A DNA stretch of 40,200 nt from Perkinsus chesapeaki (taxonomy: Eukaryota > Perkinsozoa > Perkinsida > Perkinsidae). The stretch is taken from assembly GCA_013115145.1 (NCBI GenBank), contig JAAPAO010000316.1, positions 1 through 40,200 on the forward strand, given 5' to 3'. The notes beneath the pieces are model-generated. The model worked only from the letters and a program-made list of their open reading frames with translations, was not told where the DNA came from and searched no databases. The translations under genes and the position numbers were made by a program. Within the stretch, counting starts at the first letter, position 1. The number at the start of each line of letters is the position of its first letter. Below, piece after piece: positions 32,663 through 40,200 of this stretch.

Positions 32663-34089
32663 TCAATCTTGACGTGCGCATTCCCAATAGTCCACCAGAT
32701 TTCGGAGACCTTTCACGGCGCCAGCATCACCAATAGTGCCTGATAGTGAATGACATTACCTTACTAAGATCTTTTCAAGCTCTAGTATCCTGAGCTTACC
32801 AGAGTAATCAACATGAGCAAAGTCAATGAGTTTCCCTCTCATTTCGGGTTTCTCTTCTGCAGCGTCGAAGGCCAGTAGGATCGAAGAACACACAACCTCA
32901 AAGGAACCATTCGACACTTCGAACCACTCTAGTATCTTCTTAGTTATCGCCGATGCCTGAGCGAAGGACATTGCAACAATTGCAACGCTCTCCTACCTCC
33001 CCGCCGAGGCTCTCGCGATCCATCCAGATATAACGGCGAAGTACCTGAAGAAACCACCTGGTAACACAGCGCTCACAAGAGCATATTTACTGTTATTATC
33101 TCCGAGGGTGTTCCAAGTTCTGCACACTCCTTCTTGCTAAGGCTCCATGCCCCACCAGACGGTCCTGTTGCAGCCCCGTTGGTACCTACCCAAACAGATC
33201 ACTAGGTACGATGTGAAATGAATTACATAACGCCGTGAGCCGTACTGCCAGTTCTCCCGCGCTGCTGTCTCTAACCTTGTCCAGTTTTTCTTGAAGCTGA
33301 ATTACCAGAATGACAAAGTCACCACTAACTTGATGCCTACTTTAGCGCCAGTGTAGCCGTTTTCCCAATATTTATCACCGAGCTTCACATCCATCACACA
33401 TGGCTCTTTCATGCCACGCGTGAGATCCTCAAGCCAAATTCTATACCTACCAACGAACAAAATGAATTTCTGTAGAGAACAAGACGAGGTCATTACGCTC
33501 CCTCCTTTTCGCCCATCGCTCGCTCCACTTTAGTGCAAACTGGAATAAGCGGTTTCAACTTCTCCAAAAGATTCTTCTGGTTCTCAGTGAGTGATGGTAG
33601 CTCCAGCGGAGGGTCAGTGTTCAGCGAGAATAGCAGGGAATAGAACTGAGAGTAGAAGTGCACGTACCTCAACCAAGCGATTGCTGACATTCCTCCTATC
33701 GAATGACATTCCTCCTATCGAATGACATTCCTCCTATCGAATCGTCTATGGATAGTATCTATCTGGCACGGTTAGACCGTGCCGGTTCTCAAAATCCTAT
33801 TGCGACACCGGAATGGAACCCAAAGGATAGTCAATAAAATGCATTCTTAAACTTTGAAAAAAACTGCCTTGTACTTCTACGTGAGCCTACCTGAGCTTCC
33901 TTCAGTTTCGTTTTTTTTATTATAAATGCATCATTCTCAGGATCCCTCATTACCCCTCCAGTATGGCCTCCACCGCTCACCACAACTTCTTCGAACGAGC
34001 CTAATCAAACTGACTATCCCATCAAAGCCATACTGAGTCTCACTTTGAGGGTCAGAGTCGCTGCCCTGCTCGGGTGTAGTAGCTGCCAT
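32663..34089 (-). CDS. Inositol polyphosphate kinase (IPK family)
   Basis: Exon 1 (34044-34089) begins MAATTPEQGSDSDPQ. Exon 2 (33891-34000) reads VVVSGGGHTGGVMRDPEND then IIKKTKLKEAQ, the family's N-terminal ATP-binding strand region with its lysine. Exon 3 starts at 33645 with FYSLLFSLNTD and reads LEKLKPLIPVCTK. The next exon holds the signature PCVMDVKLGDKYW (PxxxDxKxG). The 32.8-33.0 kb exon gives FEVVCSSILLAFDA (the SSLL motif) and KLIDFAHVDYSG (the metal-binding DFAH). After a 60 bp intron (32740-32799) the last exon ends TIGDAGAVKGLRNLVDYWEC with a TGA at 32663. These kinases phosphorylate soluble inositol phosphates; whether this is an IP3/IP6/multikinase type cannot be told. An intron of 245 bp holds a triplicated 19-mer and a hairpin. 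Confidence 0.9.
33686..33742. repeat. 19-bp tandem repeat, three identical copies
   Basis: Unit GACATTCCTCCTATCGAAT at 33686, 33705 and 33724 with no mismatch, so the duplication is probably recent. Confidence 0.97.
33765..33783. repeat. Hairpin GGCACGGT-TAG-ACCGTGCC
   Basis: Eight perfect pairs, three-base loop, in the IPK intron 22 bp from the tandem repeat. Confidence 0.9.
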
Positions 34090-34260
34090 ATCTACAGCAC
34101 AAAAACAACTCAACCAGTGCACTAGTTTTAACCAACACAATATCGCTCGCCACTAACACAACGTATATACCAGCTGTCACATAGCATGACCAGAGACTTT
34201 ACATAATACCGAAGCTCTAGGCTCCTATCATCCTCTTACCAGGCGTTGACTGTGAGCCAC

Positions 34261-34275
34261 CGTCCTTGAAGGACG
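34261..34275. repeat. Perfect 15-nt odd palindrome
   Basis: CGTCCTT-G-AAGGACG. Confidence 0.8.
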
Positions 34276-34431
34276 AGCTTCGCCTGGGCTTATTCGGCAT
34301 GTTGCGCCTACTGGGACTTTGCCGCTGTGCGCCCTGAAGTTGAGGGTTGGGTGAAGTTACCTCATTGGAATAGTGGAGGTTTAGTCGATACGACCAAAGA
34401 TCGGGAAAACTTTAAAAAATGTTACGGTTTG

Positions 34432-34446
34432 ATGACCCGGGGTCAT
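34432..34446. repeat. Perfect 15-nt odd palindrome
   Basis: ATGACCC-G-GGGTCAT. Confidence 0.8.
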
Positions 34447-34746
34447 ATTGAAGAGAAAGACAATATAACGAAATTATCTAGCGACTATGCTATATGTCTA
34501 CACGCCTTGAAAAGGATTCGATGCTATTGGGAACATTCCTGGCTTCTTACCCTTCTAGGCAACGATACAACTGGTATACTCATGTTAGTTGGCAATGCAG
34601 TCAAACAGGATGTCAAATTATGTAAAGTACGTATTAAGGAAGTCTTTGGTTCCCCAAGAGGGACACTCCTTTGACGGGTCGGGCTACCCGTAACGAGCGT
34701 CCTGACGAACCAGCAGTGCAACCGAATACTAGTAGTATTATCAAAC

Positions 34747-37700
34747 TCACTCAACACTGCTTGGCTCCTCTTCGCCACCCATCAGACCACTATCGGCGAG
34801 TAACGCTCGTCTGAGAAAGGACCTCAACACCACTACCGTGCCCCCGCCTGCAAGGGAATTGACGAAGCACAGGCATCCGCCAAATGCGTCGCCCCTGAAA
34901 ACTATCAAAATGATTTTCTTTTTGGGGAAAATTATCAAACATAGGTTCACTGAGTCGACATCCATGAGAAAATCATGAACATACGTTTCGCTCGGCAAGT
35001 GAAGAAAAGAATGAAGTTGAGCGTAGTAACCATTGGAACCGTGCCCGCTCCGAAGGAAGGCGTAAAAAACCCACGCATGCTACTAGCTATAAGAACTCAA
35101 ATGATGCTCAAGAGACGCTTCTGATTACACGCATTCTTGAGCCGATGCAGCGATGCTATCTAGATTATATCCTCCTTCCAACACCAGAGCCACTCTTGCA
35201 GGGACTCCTTCACCAAAACTTCCGAGCAGCTGCCTGGTCAGGCTTCCGTAACACTCAGGAGTGACGTAACACTCTCCTGAATTAAGGACTATCTAGTAGC
35301 GTGATCGACTGTGCTTACCCAAGGGGTCATTGACACATGCATCAAACCCACAAGATACCAGTATAAAATCTGGCCGAAACGATGCTAGCGCCGGTATAAC
35401 CTGACGACCCAGAATGAACTATGTATCCAGGCGGGTCTAAGGCGACACTTCCATGACGCATTACCAATTTCGAGAAGGCGAACTGCAGCTCGTCGTCCCC
35501 ATATGTCCCATCGATGGGAACGTTGAGGGTGTAGCCTCTGTAACAGGTGGATGTTCCACGACAAGCCACGGGCCTACAGTCCGTCATCAGATCCCATCTC
35601 AGTCCAGTTTCCCGTTCCAGGGTAGAAGGCACCGCCATCGAATCGATGTATCTGAGAGCGATTCGAATGGTACAATACGGAAACAAGTGAAGGAAAATCG
35701 GCTGAGGGCCGACTGAAACCGTTTTTGCGGCTCAAACTAAATGGTGAGCGCGGACTCCACTGAGCGGAGTCCTGAACCCTGCTGGTCCAGCACTGCTGAG
35801 GAACGCGCAACCGACACCAAAGCAGTGAGCATCAGGTCAACATAAGCATTATTTTATAATGTTGTCAGCATCGCACCAATGATATAGGGTATACAGTTTA
35901 GTGGATCCATCACAACAACCGCATCTTCTTATCTTAATGGCATGATGGCATTATTAAGCCAGTATTCCGTTATTAACGGAATACTGGAACAGTTAGCGCA
36001 TCAAGTCGTCAAGTAGCTCAGCTCATGTTGATAATACGCTGTTCCGCCGTAAAGCTTTTGCAGTGCTTCGAAGATTGGACACGCGTCGATGTGTCTCGCA
36101 TGGTTGCAAGTGTGGGTGTAGAAGAATTCTGGGTGCTTTGAGTAAATGAAAGCTGCTACCTCGTTGACTCGACAGCGAGAGTCGCCATGTCGAGAAATCA
36201 TCTTTCAATTTGATCCGGAATCCTCGCAATGATCGCGTCGCCGCATTAAATCCAGTATCCAGCTTGGCGTGGGTATACCGCGGCCGGATCTAGGCTCACC
36301 GGAGTTAGGTACATTCGGGCTACTCGGGGTACTTGACCTTAGTTGCACCGGTATACCAGTAGAAGCTTTCAACAGTGTTGAAGGTGCGGCAGCCGCAACT
36401 TCAGCGGCTGAAGGTTCAGCCTCAGGCTGAACCGGGTTCCACCTTGGCTGACAGCCTGGAGGCTTCAGGTCCTAATCACCCGGAATGACAGGCTCTTTAA
36501 GGCCCTTCTTCGCAATTGAACCGAATCGGTCCGATAGTCATATAGAGAGACCTGGGCAACCTCGGTGGACCGAGGCGAATATTACGCGGCGGAAAAACGC
36601 ATAGGGTAACTCCAACAGTTGAAGCCTACAGGATAACGTGATTTAAATGATCGTATCACGTAGTGGGTGGCACCCACTGCATTCGATGAGACTGCGCTTC
36701 CAACGGAGTTGGTTCCAAGCTAGACTGGCCTGCCAGTGGTATTGCCAATAGCAGGGCAGTAGTCACGCGACATGCAACAAGCCTACGTTATGCTGCTGAG
36801 CAATACACTCGGCTTCGAGCCCGGCGAGTTGCCCCCCCCTCCAGCCCTTACCGAGACAACCAGCACATTGGGATCCTGCGCAAATATATCGCAGGTTCCA
36901 TTTCCATGATGGACATCCCAGTCAACGATTGCAATCCTATTGAGGCCATATCGTTGCCGGAGAAATTGTGCTCCAACAGCAACATTATTGAACAGGCAAA
37001 ATCTGACAAGTGGGAGGATGACATGAGGACGCATTACTAATGCTGTAATGCGGCACTACAGCCCGAAGCAAGATTTACAGGTTCACATGCCCAACACACG
37101 TAGCGAAATAACCTTTATGCAACATGAAAACTGTTGCTCTGTGCTTCATTGGTGCTACCTGCGCGAATATGAGAAGTTCACATTAATAGCTTTCCCCTAG
37201 AACGCTTATGGCCGTCGGAGATTCCCACGAATCGTAGAAATGACGGATCCCCTAGCATGCGGGGAACTAGAATGATATCGATTTACCGCCAGACTGTATG
37301 GAGATTATCGGAGGCCAACTTAGGAAATATACTGATCTGACTCACCCCATAGCCTCAGAGGTAGTAGCGTGATGACCTGGAGGTCTAACACAGGCGAATC
37401 CACGATCAACGGCGGAAGAGGGATCCATTATCTCCTCTAACAACGCCAGCACGCAACCTGCAACACTCAAGATACAAAAGCCAAAGAAATGTGGTCGCAT
37501 GAAGAACCGAGGGATTGCATAGGATCGACCGTTAAATCAGGCCGCGTACAGTTCGCGAAGGCGCACTTCAAGATTCAACGTTCTACGCGATATAGAGGAG
37601 AACCGCTTACCAGTTGAAAGTGTCGCAGCCTTAGGGGTGTCCTCGCACACATATGTGTCAGCTCCAAAAGGGAATATGTAATCCTTAGTACGGTGAGCAA

Positions 37701-38590
37701 CCACGACATAGTTTTCCTCACTCTCATCTTCGGATGATGGATTATAAGGGCCTAACAATGGAGGACCCACTTTGGCGTATTCGACAGATCTTTCTCAGCT
37801 ACGCATCGGGAGCGTCATAACAAAATGCACTGAATCAGTGGCGCTGATGGGACGCGCGGAAACTCATTCCAGGTTTCGCGAAGTTCCCTCACGGCTTTCC
37901 TTCCTCACCATCCCATTCCAATGCTAAATCTACTTGAGCAAGCAATAAAGGTAAAGCATATACATTCATAAAAGGGCGAAATGACACAAACTTATGGGGA
38001 AGTGAGTTAGTGTAGATTTTTAAAAGCATAAATAACATGAATTTACCTTCAGAATCCTCCCCCCTCTCCATAGCACTTTTTAATGCACCCTCATCACCAA
38101 ACTGCATCACTCGATCAACATGTACTTCTGGATGAACCAGCTGTAGCTCTTCTCCTGTTGCTGACCTGCACGCAATTGAAATTAAATTTCAATTATGATA
38201 TTCAATCAGTGAATATCCAGGTCATGATCAATGTAGCTCCGACAACAATGTGAATCTATTCCCTATGTGAAGTCGACTTTCAATGGTTTGCTAAATTTGC
38301 AGGTAAGTAATATGGGTAGGCCCGAAATTCGGTCCCCGAATTGGACGCGACGTTCATCGAATCCGCTAGCCGAAAGTTGCAGCAGTTCACTAGCCTACTT
38401 TTCCAGACTCTGCAGCAGATGCGGACTACCTTCCTTCAACGATCTTCATCCTCTCCAAAAGCCCGTCATCAGCGAGTCGCTCATGAATAGACCTAACCCT
38501 GCTAGGGTGCTCTGGGTGGCCCAAACCTCCACGATGCATCTCCATTGCAGAATCGAAGACATATCCTACTCTGAAGTCTTGAGATACCAT
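34747..38590 (-). CDS. Histone deacetylase, class II-like, multi-exon
   Basis: Zinc-dependent arginase-fold deacetylase of histones or other acetyl-lysine proteins. Exon 1 (38430-38590) begins MVSQDFRVGYVFDSAMEMHR and has GLGHPEHPSRVRSIHERL. Exon 2 (38047-38165) has EELQLVHPEVHVDRVM. The next (ends 37611) has DTYVCEDTPKAATLSTG. Exon 37346-37457 has the catalytic RPPGHHATTSEAMG. Exon 36852-37002 has FCLFNNVAVGAQ, the zinc-site IVDWDVHHGNGT and NVLVVS. After a 1200 bp intron (35652-36851) come IHRFDGGAFYPGTGNW, then GYTLNVPIDGTYGDDELQF, PDFILVSCGFDACVNDPLG (second zinc Asp), and VALVLEGGYNLDSIA (catalytic-loop Tyr region). The C-terminal end is uncertain; a frame ending at 34747 (GGEEEPSSVE) may or may not belong. 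Confidence 0.9.
35752..35772. repeat. Inverted repeat GGACTCC / GGAGTCC
   Basis: Seven pairs, loop ACTGAGC. Confidence 0.75.
35781..35791. repeat. 11-nt odd palindrome
   Basis: GCTGG-T-CCAGC. Confidence 0.55.
35847..35861. repeat. Hairpin CATTAT-TTT-ATAATG
   Basis: Six perfect pairs, three-base loop. Confidence 0.6.
35959..35987. repeat. Perfect 29-nt odd palindrome
   Basis: Arms CCAGTATTCCGTTA and TAACGGAATACTGG around one T: 14 uninterrupted pairs. Confidence 0.97.
36368..36433. repeat. Run of four palindromes
   Basis: TTCAACA-G-TGTTGAA (36368-36382), TGCGGC-A-GCCGCA (36385-36397), CAGCCGC / GCGGCTG with a seven-base loop (36390-36410, overlapping the previous one), and GGTTCAGCCT-C-AGGCTGAACC (36413-36433). 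Almost every base of this 66-nt stretch belongs to an inverted repeat. Confidence 0.93.
36560..36575. repeat. Hairpin CCTCGG-TGGA-CCGAGG
   Basis: Six pairs, four-base loop. Confidence 0.75.
36636..36678. repeat. Two adjacent palindromes
   Basis: ACGTGAT / ATCACGT with a 12-base loop (36636-36661), then AGTGGGTG-G-CACCCACT (36662-36678), a perfect odd palindrome starting at the very next base. Confidence 0.88.
36724..36737. repeat. Inverted repeat ACTGGC-CT-GCCAGT
   Basis: Six pairs around two bases. Confidence 0.7.
38174..38217. repeat. Two neighbouring palindromes in HDAC intron 1
   Basis: AATTGAAATT-A-AATTTCAATT (38174-38194, perfect odd) and GATATTCA-ATCAG-TGAATATC (38197-38217). They lie just upstream (in gene direction) of the exon 2 acceptor at 38166-38167. 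Confidence 0.9.
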
Positions 38591-38607
38591 TAGACTCATA
38601 AGCTGGC

Positions 38608-38634
38608 GAAGAAGAAGAAGAAGAAGAAGAAGAA
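38608..38634. repeat. (GAA)9 microsatellite in the HDAC 5' flank
   Basis: Nine uninterrupted GAA units ending about 18 bp upstream of the HDAC start codon (on the coding strand, TTC repeats). Confidence 0.97.
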
Positions 38635-38811
38635 GGGGATAGAGGAATAGGAATTAGGACAAGGACGAAGAGACGATAAAATATACCTGGTGAAGCCGAG
38701 CTCCATCCTTGGGCCCCTAGGAGATACCAAACCACACACATCGCTCACGAGCCCAACAGCAACACAACTGAGTAAGCACGTCAGTAAAAATAACATGTAA
38801 GGTTGAAAACG

Positions 38812-40200
38812 TCACGAAGCGAACAACTCTTTCGTAAACGCCGGATGAGCTTGCGCATCTCCTGTATCCACGACCATAACTGTTGCTGAACCGGTGATGC
38901 CTCCCAGTATTTCCCGCACCACTGATTCTATTTCCTGCGCGCCACTAAATGCTTCCTTCACCAATGTCTGTATGCTCGCTCCATCAATTGACTCAGACAA
39001 TGGATCGAAGGTACCTTCAAACAAGAAGAATTTGACATGTCGTAAAGTTGTTGGGAGAAAATAAGGAGCAGCCAAAAAGACCCCGTAAACGAGGGGCTCT
39101 ATACGAGGCAGCAAGCCTTCTATGATGATTGGATCACATTACTGACAATAAATGTAAATTACATCTACTACAAATCCCATACGAATTACATCTTATTAAT
39201 AAGAACAACCCATACTCGATGGTAAGGTGCCAGTGTTCAACATCTGCGATACCAACAAGTACATATATTACTGGCTGGCACCCGATTGATTCAGAAAGGT
39301 AGTGAGATGTTGTCAATGGAAGACTCTTACAAATCAATACAATCCAATTCCGTCCCTTTATTCGAGGTATTATTCCAATATCTGGCATGCAGCTCATCCT
39401 TGGTATCTCCCCCTCCTTTACAATACCAAAGCATGGATCCTAACCAACAACATGTACTACCTGGGAATCGAACCTGTGCCTACTTTAAGATGAAAGCACC
39501 CCATTCCCTTCTCCACCATTACACGTCGTCCACTGTACAGCCCTCTGTCCGATGCCAAATCGGTGACGTCCAACTCTCCTTCCTCATCACAAACGTACCT
39601 TCGTTACAAAAACTGAAAGCGGTGAGTCCGCTCCAAAAGCGTGACGAGGTCATTCAACCAGAGGTTCCCGATGGTCACGATTTCATTTTTGTTCATACTT
39701 TAAACCGGTTTCTTTGAGTAGGTTTAGATACGACTAAGAACTACTCTTAAGAAATGAAAATGTGGCGGATTCCGTTTGCTAAAATGAACACACATATGCC
39801 TTCATTAGGCAGACTAGGATGTTCACATATAAACGTCAAACTGGATGTGTTTCACCCACAGTCAATACCCTCTCGTCATTCTACTGGGGCGATTCTCAGA
39901 CTTCTCATACGCATAACGTTCTAATTACATCCTACCCGTCCCTACTATTACATAGCATAACTTCCCTTTCCCATTATCCCCGTTATAATCCCTTCCCTCC
40001 CCTCTGCTGCCCTAACCATCATCATCATACTACATCCAGCACCATCAGTAGCCTTCTTAGAGCTCTTCCTCCCCGGTGTTAACACATCCATCCAAGCCAA
40101 CCTCTCTGTATCATAGAATGCAGCCAATAAAGGGTTACTCCACCATTCCGCTGCTTTCACTACAGCATCATAGCTCATATCCTCATCTCTATGAGGGACC
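38812..40200 (-). CDS. Unrecognised gene, 5' end beyond the window
   Basis: The minus-strand frame is open at the right edge: MSYDAVVKAAEWWSNPLLAA, then FYDTERLAWMDVLTPG. A later exon reads GELDVTDLASDRGLYSGRR and MVEKGMGCFHLK. Across the 44 bp intron 39440-39483 it continues DPCFGIVKEGEIPRM. The last exon contains LVYGVFLAAPYFLPTTLRHV and TVMVVDTGDAQAHPAFTKEL, with a stop at 38812. The GVFLAAPYFLP stretch could be a membrane segment. No family recognised; exons between 39.1 and 39.4 kb and between 39.6 and 39.95 kb are unresolved. Confidence 0.5.
39440..39483 (-). repeat. Intron with tRNA 3'-end module, sense
   Basis: 44 bp intron joining GMGCFHLK to DPCFGIVKEGE. Gene direction: CACAGGTTCGATTCCCAG, G, acceptor strand GTAGTAC, discriminator A, TGTTG, then TTAG. 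T-stem pairing is poor but the spacing is the same as in the other copies. Confidence 0.78.

Larger units (their letters stand above)
33646..33890 (-). other. IPK intron carrying tandem repeat and hairpin
   Basis: Splicing joins KTKLKEAQ to FYSLLFSLNTD in phase 0. At 245 bp it is several times longer than typical introns in this window, and contains the 19-bp tandem repeat and the hairpin listed below. Confidence 0.8.
34090..34746. other. Spacer between IPK start and the tail of the HDAC gene
   Basis: Contains a 115-codon plus-strand frame (34327-34674, begins MRPEVEGWVKLPHW) with no recognisable domain. Two perfect odd palindromes, at 34261-34275 and 34432-34446, lie here. I do not call the frame a gene. 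Confidence 0.35.
35652..36851 (-). other. 1.2 kb HDAC intron packed with palindromes
   Basis: Donor after NVLVVS, acceptor before IHRFDGGAFYPGTG (phase 0, conserved motif restored). It is about twenty times longer than typical introns here. It holds at least ten perfect or near-perfect palindromes and a 66-codon minus-strand frame (36001-36201) reading HPEFFYTHTCNHARHIDACP that is not HDAC-like. An inserted, decayed mobile element is one explanation; I see no terminal inverted repeats or target duplication. Confidence 0.75.

Noticed and set aside
33690-33742. Bacterial-type ribosome binding sites (AGGAGGAATG) repeated three times
   Set aside because: The sequence is in a eukaryotic intron; the resemblance is fortuitous.
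33686-33742. Short CRISPR-like array
   Set aside because: The units are directly adjacent with no spacers, so it is a plain tandem repeat.
34327-34674. Plus-strand 115-codon gene
   Set aside because: No recognisable domain, a perfect palindrome inside it, and no supporting context; kept only as a note in the spacer entry.
5676-39483. Complete tRNA genes at the T-arm/B-box sites
   Set aside because: No site has a matching 5' acceptor strand and a normal D-arm at tRNA distance, and several sites lie inside 44-62 bp introns that are too short for a whole tRNA.

Overview
The window looks like nuclear DNA of an intron-rich protist, most likely an alveolate close to Perkinsus (inference). Three things point that way. 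Multi-exon genes are split by many very short GT-AG introns of about 42-62 bp. One gene is a long-form IspG (MEP isoprenoid pathway) with a three-part leader like those of dinoflagellate or perkinsid plastid proteins. Nearly all recognisable genes share the minus strand.

Layout (minus strand unless stated): 1-121, 5' part of a second ABCG transporter; 464-3334, intronless full ABCG half-transporter; 3632-9529, IspG/GcpE; 10056-11036 (+), intronless unrecognised protein; 11725-19729, NTE-like patatin phospholipase with an N-terminal membrane anchor and three cyclic-nucleotide-binding-like domains; 21249-22519, coiled-coil protein (perhaps nucleoporin-like); 23240-24185, low-complexity basic/acidic protein; 24400-25912, unrecognised gene; 27036-28729, FolD-type methylene-THF dehydrogenase/cyclohydrolase; 28809-30802, multi-pass membrane protein; 32663-34089, inositol polyphosphate kinase; 34747-38590, class II-like histone deacetylase; 38812 to the right edge, unrecognised gene. 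These are ordinary housekeeping genes, with no sign of an operon or a joint pathway.

The most unusual signal is in the introns. At least eleven short introns, in at least six genes, hold the same module: the 3' end of a tRNA. It consists of a T-arm (B-box GGTTCGANNCC), exactly seven nucleotides of acceptor strand, a discriminator base and often a T-run. It occurs in either orientation relative to the gene. In sense copies the T-run supplies the 3' pyrimidine tract; in antisense copies the complement of the T-run supplies a GTAAGAAA-like 5' splice site. This looks like a tRNA-derived introner family. A second, smaller family (shared 12-mer GCGGAGCGAAGC, both orientations) occupies three introns of FolD and its neighbour.

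A second signal is a cluster of perfect odd-length palindromes (single-nucleotide centre, arms up to 14 bp, every arm different). It runs from about 31.2 to 38.2 kb, across the intergenic region, an IPK intron and the HDAC introns, including a 1.2 kb HDAC intron.

Exon borders are my own reading from frame continuity and GT-AG signals. They are solid where a conserved motif is restored across the junction and approximate elsewhere.
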